Source: Clostridium sp. Marseille-P299
GTDB taxonomy: Bacteria; Bacillota; Clostridia; Lachnospirales; Lachnospiraceae
NCBI RefSeq assembly: GCF_900078195.1
Contig: NZ_FJVE01000004.1
Span: 310,001-374,000 of the forward strand
Length of the DNA: 64,000 nt
Direction of reading: 5' to 3'
Positions 18,296 through 25,880 of the stretch are shown here, piece by piece (positions within the stretch are counted from its first letter, which is position 1; the number at the start of each line of letters is the position of its first letter). The notes under the pieces are model-generated. The model was given only the letters and a program-made list of their open reading frames with translations, ran no database searches and had not been told where the DNA came from. The translations under genes and the position numbers were made by a program.

Positions 18296-18367
18296 GCACC
18301 TGCCAATAAATTTGCTTCTTTGTTAATTTACGATAAAAACAAAGAAAAGAAATTTATCAACAGGTGC
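18296..18367 (-). repeat. Second long hairpin downstream of trmL
   Basis: GCACCTG pairs with CAGGTGC at the base; TAAATTT/AAATTTA and TTCTTTGTT/AACAAAGAA continue the stem to a loop of about 14 bases. It lies 66 bases after the trmL stop on the minus strand and could terminate that transcript, though the tail beyond it (TTTGCGTTGTCT) is a weak U tract. It is adjacent to, and structurally like, the larger palindrome. Confidence 0.6.
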
Positions 18368-18432
18368 ACTATTAGAATAACCTTTTTGTCCACAAATATA
18401 CATGTTTATGCACAAATTAGTTTCTATTCATC

Positions 18433-18927
18433 TTACTCATCCCAAGAATGGTGATGTAACTCTCCAAACATACGCATATGATCAAAGTTATTCTGGCGTA
18501 ATGCTTCATAGAGTACGATGGCTACCGAGTTACTTAGATTTAGAGAACGAATGTCTCCTATCATAGGTATACGAATCGCTGTATCTTTATTCTGTAATAG
18601 AATTTCTTCTGGGATTCCTGCGCTCTCCTTACCAAACATAATATAGCAGTCTGGTTCATATGAAACTTCTGTATAAACATGTCTAGCCTTTGTTGTTGCC
18701 ATATATATTTTAGCATTTGGATTTTTAGCTAGAAAATCTTCATAGTTTTCATAAACAGTAACGTCTAGATCTTTCCAATAGTCTAATCCAGATCTTCTAA
18801 TTGCTTTTTCATCTAAGCTAAAACCTAGCGGTTTGATTAAGTGTAATTTAGCTCCCGTTGCTACACACGTTCTACCGATATTCCCTGTATTTGCTGGTAT
18901 TTCTGGCTCAAATAATACAATGTTCAT
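18433..18927 (-). CDS. trmL: tRNA (cytidine(34)-2'-O)-methyltransferase
   Basis: SPOUT-class methyltransferase of 164 residues that methylates the wobble ribose of tRNA-Leu. Recognised by the N-terminal FEPEIPANTGNIGRTCVATG, the middle segment IMFGKESAGIPEEIL and the C-terminal knot region IPMIGDIRSLNLSNSVAIVLYEALRQ. Length and motifs match TrmL/YibK throughout. Single gene with AT-rich DNA on either side; the 269 bases between it and cheX contain only AT-rich imperfect repeats and a terminator. Confidence 0.95.
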   Translation of the reverse strand: MNIVLFEPEIPANTGNIGRTCVATGAKLHLIKPLGFSLDEKAIRRSGLDYWKDLDVTVYENYEDFLAKNPNAKIYMATTKARHVYTEVSYEPDCYIMFGKESAGIPEEILLQNKDTAIRIPMIGDIRSLNLSNSVAIVLYEALRQNNFDHMRMFGELHHHSWDE

Positions 18928-19153
18928 ATTAAAAACTCCTTAGGTAGGCTAATTTCTATAATGCCTTTTTATTTAAATTCAATTAATTCTTTAATTCTAT
19001 TATTGTTTTATCATCTATTATTTAAATAATTTTCTATCTATTATTAAATAATTTTTTTATGATCTATTATTTTAATCAATTATAATAAATGAATAATTAA
19101 ATTGATTATATAAATCAAATTATAATCAATTCATTTTATGAGTCATTCCATTT

Positions 19154-19197
19154 AAGAAGGGTTGTTGCAAAAATTATTCCGCAACAACCCCCTTCTT
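19154..19197 (-). terminator. Terminator after cheX
   Basis: AAGAAGGGTTGTTGC and GCAACAACCC plus CTTCTT form a strong stem that reaches the cheX stop codon region. The tail is AAATGG, so it is a stem-driven terminator with a weak U tract. Confidence 0.65.
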
Positions 19198-19667
19198 TAT
19201 GCGCTTAATGCCACATTAATTTCAATTACCTTATCTTCTTCATAGATAAGTGGTATACAAATATTAGCTGCGTACATACTCGAAAAAGTGACTGGTCCGC
19301 TACAAATCGTAGGAGGTGTTATATCAATACCAATTCCCTTTGTTGAAAATACAGTTGCAGTATTTCCAAGAATCATATTGCCTAGTTCACACACTGCACT
19401 TTGTGCAAGATCATTCATTTCATCCAATGGCATCATACACATCTTTGAAGCAACGTCCAAAGCTACTGTATTTTGAAAATCAAGAATAACCTGACCTTTC
19501 ATCTTACCGGTAACTCCTAGCATAATAAGTAACGACTGTTCTCCAAATTTAGTATCCTTAGTGTAAGGTTTACCAATTTGAGCATCGATACATACCATAT
19601 CTCTAAGAACCTTTGTTGCTGCAACTAAAAATGGATTGATATAATCAGCATTCATTATTGCCGCCAT
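19197..19667 (-). CDS. cheX: Chemotaxis phosphatase CheX-like
   Basis: Protein of 156 residues of the CheC/CheX family, which removes phosphate from CheY. The single catalytic ExxN motif is visible as ELGNMILGN, preceded by the family's beta sheet (LLIMLGVTGKMKGQVILDF). I place the start at 19667, where AGGAGG lies seven bases upstream; the in-frame start at 19691 precedes that ribosome site. No other chemotaxis gene is nearby, so it acts with proteins encoded elsewhere. Confidence 0.87.
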   Translation of the reverse strand: MAAIMNADYINPFLVAATKVLRDMVCIDAQIGKPYTKDTKFGEQSLLIMLGVTGKMKGQVILDFQNTVALDVASKMCMMPLDEMNDLAQSAVCELGNMILGNTATVFSTKGIGIDITPPTICSGPVTFSSMYAANICIPLIYEEDKVIEINVALSA

Positions 19668-19759
19668 TGCTGTTCCTCCTGTGTATTTCAAGAAATATTT
19701 AGTAATTTATCCTAACTAAATAGATTGTAACACACCTAAGATTTTCCTTCAACTTTTTC

Positions 19760-20923
19760 TTATTTTCGATATTTATTTACAAAACGCTCAATTCTTCCTA
19801 ACGCTTCTTTTAAAGCTTCAATGGAATACGCATATGAGATACGTAAATATCCTTCTCCTGAATCACCAAAGGCTGTTCCAGGAACTACTGCAACTTTTTC
19901 TTCTAGCAATAATTTATTTGCAAATTCTTCAGATGTCATTCCTAAACTTTTAATGCTTGGGAACACATAAAAAGCTCCATATGGTTCAAAACATTCAAGT
20001 CCCATTTCATTAAGGGCATGAATTAAAAAGCGACGACGTTTATCATATGCATCACGCATCATTTCAACGTCAGGATCGCCATTTCTTAAAGCTTCTACGG
20101 CTGCATATTGGCTTGTTGTAGGCGCACACATAATGGCAAATTGATGAAGTTTAGTCATTTGACGAATTATTTCTTTAGGGCCTACTGCATAGCCAAGTCT
20201 CCAACCTGTCATTGCATGAGATTTGGAAAAACCGTTAATTACAATGGTACGCTCTTTCATTCCTGGAAACTCTGCAATGGAAGTATGTCTTACTCCATAT
20301 GTAAGTTCAGAGTATATTTCATCTGAAATAACATATAAATCTTTTTCAATTATAACCTCCACAATTTCAGAAAGTTCTTCTCTTGTCATAATTGCTCCCG
20401 TTGGATTATTTGGGAATGGCATAACCAAGATTTTCGTTTTTTCTGTAATTGCGTCTAACAATTCCTGTTTGGTTAATTTGAAGTTATTTTCTTGCTTTAA
20501 TGGAATTACAACAGGTACACCGTTTGCCATAGCTACGCATGGAACATAAGAAACATAACTTGGCTGAGGTACTAAAACTTCATCCCCAGAATCTAACATA
20601 CAACGAAGGGCAACATCTATTGCTTCACTTCCACCAATTGTAACTAAAACTTCAGAATCTGGATGATAACAAAGATTATATTTTCTATTTAAATAACAAC
20701 AAATTTCTATTCTTAAGTCCTTTAAACCTGCATTCGAAGTATAAAAGGTACGTCCTTTTTCAAGAGAGTATATACCCTCTTCACGGATGTGCCAAGGAGT
20801 ATCAAAATCTGGCTCTCCTACACCTAATGATATTGCATCTTTCATTTCATTTACAATATCAAAAAATTTTCTTATACCGGATGGCTGTATTGTAGTAATT
20901 TTTTTATTTAATGGGTCTCTCAA
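19760..20923 (-). CDS. Class I aminotransferase (PLP-dependent, AlaT/PatA-like)
   Basis: PLP enzyme of 387 residues. Substrate-pocket and cofactor motifs include SLGVGEPDFDTP, FPNNPTGAIM, the YVISDEIYSEL segment and the Schiff-base Lys in NGFSKSHAMTGWRLGYA, followed by a C-terminal Arg in YLRISYA. Its start overlaps the end of an AsnC/Lrp regulator by four bases. The same pairing of regulator and aminotransferase occurs in Bacillus (yugG-yugH, reported as alanine-responsive alaR-alaT), which makes alanine or another small amino acid the likely substrate. An exact amino acid cannot be read from the sequence. Confidence 0.88.
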   Translation of the reverse strand: MRDPLNKKITTIQPSGIRKFFDIVNEMKDAISLGVGEPDFDTPWHIREEGIYSLEKGRTFYTSNAGLKDLRIEICCYLNRKYNLCYHPDSEVLVTIGGSEAIDVALRCMLDSGDEVLVPQPSYVSYVPCVAMANGVPVVIPLKQENNFKLTKQELLDAITEKTKILVMPFPNNPTGAIMTREELSEIVEVIIEKDLYVISDEIYSELTYGVRHTSIAEFPGMKERTIVINGFSKSHAMTGWRLGYAVGPKEIIRQMTKLHQFAIMCAPTTSQYAAVEALRNGDPDVEMMRDAYDKRRRFLIHALNEMGLECFEPYGAFYVFPSIKSLGMTSEEFANKLLLEEKVAVVPGTAFGDSGEGYLRISYAYSIEALKEALGRIERFVNKYRK

Positions 20924-21402
20924 GGTGTAATCAGCATCCTTTCATCTTCAACTTCTTGAATCAATGGTATACCATGTTCTTTGTATTTCTTTAGAACAAA
21001 ATGGGTTGCAGTACTAAGCACTGACTCCATTGGGGCTAGTTTGCTAGAAACGAAATTTGCAACTTCACGCATGCTCTTACCATCAATAATTACAGTAAGA
21101 TCAAATCCGCCAGACATTAAATATACAGATTCCACTTCTTCAAATTTATAAATGCGTTCTGCAATTTTATTAAAGCCTTGTCCTCTTTGTGGAGTTACTT
21201 TTACTTCAATCAGTGCTGTTACCTTTTCACTTTCAGTTTTATCCCAGTTAATTAGGGTTGGATAACCACAGATAATTGATTCGTCTTCTAATTCTTTGAT
21301 TGTCTGGGCGACTTCTTCCTCCGTGGCCCCTAACATTATCGCCAAATCTTTAACGGATAATTTACTGTTCTTGTCAATCGCTTTTAAAATCTTTTCTCTC
21401 AT
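20920..21402 (-). CDS. Lrp/AsnC-family transcriptional regulator
   Basis: Regulator of 160 residues with an N-terminal winged helix (LSVKDLAIMLGATEEEVAQTIKELED) and a C-terminal RAM domain (VTALIEVKVTPQRG, then VYLMSGGFDLTVIIDG). It shares the ATGA overlap with the aminotransferase and starts 24 bases after the AIR-synthase-like gene, so the three are probably one operon. AsnC proteins often bind amino acids and regulate their own operon. A palindrome inside the operon's promoter is a candidate site. Confidence 0.9.
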   Translation of the reverse strand: MREKILKAIDKNSKLSVKDLAIMLGATEEEVAQTIKELEDESIICGYPTLINWDKTESEKVTALIEVKVTPQRGQGFNKIAERIYKFEEVESVYLMSGGFDLTVIIDGKSMREVANFVSSKLAPMESVLSTATHFVLKKYKEHGIPLIQEVEDERMLITP

Positions 21403-21426
21403 GCTTATCCACTCCTTTACGAAATA

Positions 21427-22410
21427 TTATAATACTTTATATATCTGATCGCCCTTTGATGGCTCGAGATATCTTATTTCATCCTCATTATGAATTATTT
21501 TATCATTGGAAGAGGATACATTACCTATTGCAACAACCGGAATATTCCCAGCTTCTAAAGACCTTATAATCTCCTCTGGGTTACTTGTTACAATAAGCAT
21601 ACAACCGCCTGAAACAAGCATGTATGGATTTAGATCATAAAATTCGCAGAACTCAATGGTCTCTTGTCTCATTGGTATTTTTTTAAGATCAATATCAAAA
21701 CCACAATTTAGTCTTACAGAAAGCTCCCACAAAGCGCCGAAAATTCCACCCTCAGCAACATCATGAAGATACAACTCTTCCTTATCTTTTAAGGCCTCAT
21801 AAACTCCTTTTAAAGATAAATCAATATGCTCTGCATCTCCATTTGATATGAATGTTTTTGTATATCTAGAGTTTAATTCTTCAAATTTCATCTCTGCTAA
21901 ACGAATGGTACCTTCTAGCCCAATAGGATTTGCAAGTAAAATTGTCTGATTTGCTTGGGCAAATTTCTTTGCCTTTCCTTCATTACTATTTTGCACACCA
22001 AGGGCATTAATTGTAAGAACAGCTTCAATTACTCCATCGCTAATCGTAGTTTGTCCACCAAGAACATCAACTTCATGTTGAGCACCTATTTTATCAATAA
22101 GTTTCATCCATTCCTTGATGGTACTTTCTTCAAACTTCCTTGGAATGGTTAACGAAACTGTCATACCTACTGGTTTCGCTCCACTTGCATAAATGCTATT
22201 GATTGCACGGTAAACTGCAGTAATTGGTACAAAGTTACCATGCCCTGTAATTGTGGCTGTAGATGTTAACACATCCGCTCCTTGTTGTAAGGTAACCCCA
22301 TTGGCATCAAGTCCAATCTGCGGACGATTTAAAACATCCTTTCGTCTTATTTTTATATTTTTAAATACAGATCGATCTAATACTGCATGTGTAGCCTTAC
22401 CTAGTTTCAT
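21427..22410 (-). CDS. AIR synthase (PurM/HypE)-related protein
   Basis: ATP-binding protein of 327 residues of the PurM/HypE/SelD/ThiL superfamily. The N-terminal nucleotide domain has STATITGHGNF and YRAINSIYASGAKPVG; the C-terminal domain has LHDVAEGGIFGALWEL, a superfamily glycine-rich motif, and LMLIVTS-like sheet residues. The start at 22410 has AAAGAGG five bases upstream; the in-frame start at 22452 is less well supported. It lacks the cysteines of HypE and the selenium motif of SelD, so its reaction is unknown. It heads the operon with the AsnC regulator and aminotransferase, pointing to amino acid metabolism. Confidence 0.82.
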   Translation of the reverse strand: MKLGKATHAVLDRSVFKNIKIRRKDVLNRPQIGLDANGVTLQQGADVLTSTATITGHGNFVPITAVYRAINSIYASGAKPVGMTVSLTIPRKFEESTIKEWMKLIDKIGAQHEVDVLGGQTTISDGVIEAVLTINALGVQNSNEGKAKKFAQANQTILLANPIGLEGTIRLAEMKFEELNSRYTKTFISNGDAEHIDLSLKGVYEALKDKEELYLHDVAEGGIFGALWELSVRLNCGFDIDLKKIPMRQETIEFCEFYDLNPYMLVSGGCMLIVTSNPEEIIRSLEAGNIPVVAIGNVSSSNDKIIHNEDEIRYLEPSKGDQIYKVL

Positions 22411-22472
22411 AGCAACCTCTTTCTCTTTCGACGTAATATCAATTTCATACACTAACGTGTCAATTAAGCGAT

Positions 22473-22501
22473 ATTATACATCATTACAAATGATGTTTCA
22501 A
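22473..22501 (-). promoter_or_regulatory. Promoter with palindromic operator for the AIR-synthase/AsnC/aminotransferase operon
   Basis: On the minus strand TTGAAA (22496-22501) and TATAAT (22473-22478) are 17 bases apart. The spacer is occupied by an exact palindrome, ACATCATT-TGT-AATGATGT (22478-22496). A repressor bound there would block polymerase. The AsnC-type product of the operon is the obvious candidate. Confidence 0.6.
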
Positions 22502-22570
22502 TCATATTTCCATTTAATTCACGAAGTTTATATGATGTCTTTTACTTTTTATTTGAGATCAAAATACTTT

Positions 22571-23572
22571 TTATTCACTCTTAGTTCCCACCGTCATATA
22601 TTGTGGTGACGCTTCATAAACACTCTTATTTATCTTGATTCGATCTACTTCTTGGCCATTTACATATACAATTTTATAAAGCTCAGCCTCATATCCAGTA
22701 TGTGGTGCTTGGGTTACTTTGACATAACTTGATGGTTTTGTTTTATCGTAAGTGATCACTGCTTTCGGAGGTTTTGTCTCTTTTAAAATCACCGATTTAA
22801 ACTCTATTTTTCGTACTTGTTTATCCCTTGTTTCCTCACCTAAAATAGTAAAGGTTAACCTTCCATCTTTTGCAGTAGCATTTATTACAACTGGGTAATC
22901 TAAATTATTTGTAAAACTTAGATCCATATAATCCCCTGCAATCGCCGCATCTCTGGATAGATCCACATAACTAACAGTCATCGAATGTGCATGCCTTTCT
23001 GTAACTTCAAGTTCTGCACCAAGTATAGCATTATAAAGTGTGGTAGATACCTGACAGATTCCACCCCCAACACTGGATACAATTTTCCCATCCTCATAGG
23101 AACTGGCAACCGTATATCCATTCTCTTCTGTAATGGGTTTTAATGCCTCATAGCAAGAAAAGCTCTCTCCAGGTAAAATACTTGTCCCATTTATTTTCTT
23201 TACTGCATTTTCGATGTTTTGCTTTCTTGCCTCGGATGAGCTTAGATAACTTGTGGTATATTTTCCCAAAACATTATCAAGAGTTAACGATGCCCCGCTT
23301 CCTGGATTTTTGGGAGTCTCTTCATCCTCTACTTTTCCTCCTTGTGCACCTGTTGTAACGATTGGCGTTATTTCAGGCGCTATGCTAGGTGTAGCAATAG
23401 GGGTTATCCCCGAGGTTACATTTGGCACATCCGAAGGAGCTTCTAACATAGGCCCTTCATTAGATAAAGCCCCGCCGTTTTCTTCCAGCGAGGCTTTTTT
23501 ATTACAAGCGGACAAAATGCATCCTGCAAATACTATTGTCGCAATTATAAATAAAATGTATTTTTTGTTCAT
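22571..23572 (-). CDS. VanW-family lipoprotein
   Basis: Exported protein of 333 residues. The signal peptide ends in a lipobox (Leu-Ser-Ala-Cys), followed by a Thr/Pro-rich linker (about residues 50-75). The VanW domain shows ILPGESFSCYEAL and VGGGICQVSTTLYNA, then ERHAHSMTV. A beta-rich C-terminal part (about residue 250 on) resembles a G5-like region. VanW proteins are widespread in Firmicutes and are presumed to work in the cell wall; the name does not imply vancomycin resistance, and no other van genes are near. Intact, single gene. Confidence 0.88.
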   Translation of the reverse strand: MNKKYILFIIATIVFAGCILSACNKKASLEENGGALSNEGPMLEAPSDVPNVTSGITPIATPSIAPEITPIVTTGAQGGKVEDEETPKNPGSGASLTLDNVLGKYTTSYLSSSEARKQNIENAVKKINGTSILPGESFSCYEALKPITEENGYTVASSYEDGKIVSSVGGGICQVSTTLYNAILGAELEVTERHAHSMTVSYVDLSRDAAIAGDYMDLSFTNNLDYPVVINATAKDGRLTFTILGEETRDKQVRKIEFKSVILKETKPPKAVITYDKTKPSSYVKVTQAPHTGYEAELYKIVYVNGQEVDRIKINKSVYEASPQYMTVGTKSE

Positions 23573-23737
23573 AATCCAACCTCCTGCTTTGTGAAAAATT
23601 CATGCAATCGTGTAATATTAGAAGGCAATTTCTAGTACTACGACTTCATTGACATTTATCATTATTCTATGTATATTTGAAATAGATATACATTTTAATG
23701 ATAAGTTGTCACAAACACAGAAGTGTCTTTTTATTTG

Positions 23738-23839
23738 TTAAAATGCAGCTACAACGATGGATAAAAGCATAGAAAGTACGAGTAATAAGATAATAACTGT
23801 TGAAATTATTCTTTGTGTTTTTTTATTTCTAAAATTCAT
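23738..23839 (-). CDS. 33-residue membrane peptide, Prli42-like
   Basis: Small ORF with AGAGGTG at a proper distance before its ATG. It encodes a cationic head (MNFRNKKTQR), then one hydrophobic helix (IISTVIILLLVLSMLLSIVV) and the end AAF. Size, N-terminal Lys/Arg, the small conserved residues in the helix and the position of the stop are like Prli42, the tiny protein that anchors stressosomes in Listeria and has relatives (DUF4044) in many Firmicutes. Recognition is from pattern only. It reads opposite to the next gene, whose start lies 42 bases away. Confidence 0.65.
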   Translation of the reverse strand: MNFRNKKTQRIISTVIILLLVLSMLLSIVVAAF

Positions 23840-23881
23840 GTTGTTCACCTCTTTCCAATTTTACTGAAAGGTCGTGTTATT

Positions 23882-24499
23882 ATGCCCGCAACTTTAATCT
23901 GTATTATGATTTTCGTTATATGGTTAAAATACCAATTATCAAAATCCTCGAAACAATCCACAAAGGAAGCTAGTTCATTCTGGGATAAAGAAAATAAGTC
24001 TAATTTTGTTCGAAAAAAAGATATCTCAAATTTAGATTATATATCCATACCTCTTGATACTTTACCCTTTCAAGAAAATGCAAGTCAAGAAATTAATTTT
24101 ATTCAAAATGAAATTAGAAAACTTGCCACTAAGAAAATTCTCAATTTAACCGGCTATTCTAATACGGATTTAAAACTTACATACGGCACTGCTAACATTA
24201 ATGTCTTGTCTGATTATGATCAAAATTACACTTTCTTAATTCGTAATTTGCATAAATGGGCCACTCTTTTATATGATGCAGGTCAATTAAAAAATGCAAA
24301 AACTGTTTTATTATTTGCAATTGATTGCCGCTCAGATATCAGCGGCACTTACATTTTGCTTGCAAACATATATGAGATGGAAAAAAATCCAGACAAGATT
24401 TTGGAACTAATTAAAATTGTTGATTCCCAAAATAGTCTGATAAAGGAGACCGTCCTAAATTCCTTAAAAACTATCTACGAGAAAGCATGCCATGATTGA
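23882..24499 (+). CDS. Hypothetical membrane-anchored protein, TPR-like C-terminus
   Basis: Protein of 205 residues from the ATG at 23882 (GAAAGG upstream); the in-frame ATG at 23813 would make an unlikely leader. Residues 2-18 are a membrane anchor (ATLICIMIFVIWLKY), followed by a polar linker. The C-terminal half is helical, with TPR-like text (LLYDAGQLKNAKTVLLFAIDC, then TYILLANIYEMEKNPDKILELI). No enzyme motif is seen. Its last 29 bases overlap the 3' end of the convergent exonuclease gene. Function unknown. Confidence 0.7.
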   Translation: MPATLICIMIFVIWLKYQLSKSSKQSTKEASSFWDKENKSNFVRKKDISNLDYISIPLDTLPFQENASQEINFIQNEIRKLATKKILNLTGYSNTDLKLTYGTANINVLSDYDQNYTFLIRNLHKWATLLYDAGQLKNAKTVLLFAIDCRSDISGTYILLANIYEMEKNPDKILELIKIVDSQNSLIKETVLNSLKTIYEKACHD

Positions 24500-25196
24500 G
24501 TATAATTTTATCAATTAGCTTAGAAGCACTACTCTTCGTAAGTTCATCGAGATTTACCTTTTCACTAATATTATGATACTCCATTAAATCAAGCAAGTAC
24601 TTTTTCTGTTTTGCAGTTATAGGTTCTTGCTTTTTTGGTTTATAATTCAGTACCTCTGGCTCAAATTGATCATCCAATTGTTTTTTATCTTCTATACACT
24701 TTTTTATCAAACCTTCATACAACTCTGCCGCTGCTTTTGCATCATCGTACGCACGGTGCTTATTCTCTCTTATAATTCCGTATTTCTCACACATTGCCTC
24801 TAAGGTTCTGCTTGGTAATTCAGGATGTATCACTTTAGCAAGTCTTAATGTGTCAATTCCCCTAGTTTCAAAACTATACCCTAGACGCATTGCTGCAGTT
24901 TTAAGAAAGCTAAAATCAAATTTTATATTATGTCCAAGAATTAAATCGGTATCAAAAAATTCTAAAAATTCAGGAAGAACTTCTTTGATACTTCTTGCAT
25001 CTTCTAGCATTTCATCAGTAATTCCAGTTAAGTCAACTATTCTAGATGGTAAAGTAATCCCAGGATTTATAAAACTTGAGTAAGTATCCACTACTTCACC
25101 ATCTACGTACTTGACTGCCCCAATTTCAATGATTGCATCCTCCTCTGGACGCAATCCAGTCGTTTCAATATCGACTGCTATATATGAGCGTTTCAT
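24471..25196 (-). CDS. DnaQ-family 3'-5' exonuclease (PolIII epsilon-like)
   Basis: Exonuclease of 241 residues of the DEDDh class. Exo I is AVDIETTGLRPEEDAIIEIG, Exo II is LGHNIKFDFSFLK, and Exo III is HRAYDDAKAAAEL, which keeps the catalytic His and Asp. The C-terminal 60 residues (about 180-241) are an extra helical domain that may bind a partner or DNA. In Firmicutes such stand-alone proteins are separate from PolC, which carries its own proofreading domain. It begins one base before the nth stop codon region, indicating an operon nth to exonuclease. Confidence 0.85.
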   Translation of the reverse strand: MKRSYIAVDIETTGLRPEEDAIIEIGAVKYVDGEVVDTYSSFINPGITLPSRIVDLTGITDEMLEDARSIKEVLPEFLEFFDTDLILGHNIKFDFSFLKTAAMRLGYSFETRGIDTLRLAKVIHPELPSRTLEAMCEKYGIIRENKHRAYDDAKAAAELYEGLIKKCIEDKKQLDDQFEPEVLNYKPKKQEPITAKQKKYLLDLMEYHNISEKVNLDELTKSSASKLIDKIILNHGMLSRR

Positions 25197-25197
25197 T

Positions 25198-25866
25198 TTA
25201 TGAAACCACCTTTCTACCCTCTTTGCATAAATCCTTTAAAAAGCATTCCATGCATTTTGGACTTCGTGCAGTACATATACTTCTACCATGTGTGATGATC
25301 TGGATATTGTATAAAATCCAATGATCTTCTGGCAGAATTCTCATCAAATCATATTCTATTTTCTCTGGGTCTTCTTCTTTTGTAAACCCAAGTTTTTTTG
25401 AAATACGCTTTACGTGAGTATCTACAACAATACTTGGCTCATGAAAGATATTTCCGCGAATTACATTCGCTGTTTTTCTTCCTACCCCAGCAAGAGCGGT
25501 AAGTGCATCGATATCATTTGGAACTTCACCATGGTACTCAAGGAGTAATGTTCTCATGCATGCAATAATGTTTCTCGCCTTATTACGATAAAATCCAGTA
25601 GAATGAATATCCTTTTCTAATTCTCTAACATCTGCATTTGCAAAATCTTCGATACTTGTGTATTTTTTAAATAAATCTTTCGTAACAATATTTACTCTCT
25701 CATCCGTACATTGTGCACTTAGCATCGTAGCAATCAATAGCTGCCAAGCATTTTCATGGTTTAAGTAACACTTATATTCCGTTGTATAATGCTCATCTAA
25801 TAATGCTAGTATTGCATTAATTCGCTCTCTCTCTGCTTTTGTAACACGCTTTTTTGTTACTTTCAA
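25198..25866 (-). CDS. nth: Endonuclease III
   Basis: Base-excision repair DNA glycosylase/AP lyase of 222 residues. The helix-hairpin-helix reads LTALAGVGRKTANVIRGNIF, with the catalytic Lys in GVGRKTA and the catalytic Asp in VVDTHVKRISKKLG. The C-terminal [4Fe-4S] motif has the spacing C-x6-C-x2-C-x5-C (CTARSPKCMECFLKDLC). Full length. It lies 14 bases after the radical SAM gene and is immediately followed by the exonuclease gene, making a likely three-gene transcript. Confidence 0.96.
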   Translation of the reverse strand: MKVTKKRVTKAERERINAILALLDEHYTTEYKCYLNHENAWQLLIATMLSAQCTDERVNIVTKDLFKKYTSIEDFANADVRELEKDIHSTGFYRNKARNIIACMRTLLLEYHGEVPNDIDALTALAGVGRKTANVIRGNIFHEPSIVVDTHVKRISKKLGFTKEEDPEKIEYDLMRILPEDHWILYNIQIITHGRSICTARSPKCMECFLKDLCKEGRKVVS

Positions 25867-25880
25867 TGAACTCTTCCTTT

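Noticed and set aside
20924..21426. T-box or riboswitch ahead of the aminotransferase
   Set aside because: The gene overlaps the upstream AsnC gene and no T-box or antiterminator motif is seen there or upstream of the operon.
22571..23572. Vancomycin resistance from the VanW domain
   Set aside because: No vanHAX ligase genes or VanRS pair are linked; the domain is common in susceptible Firmicutes.
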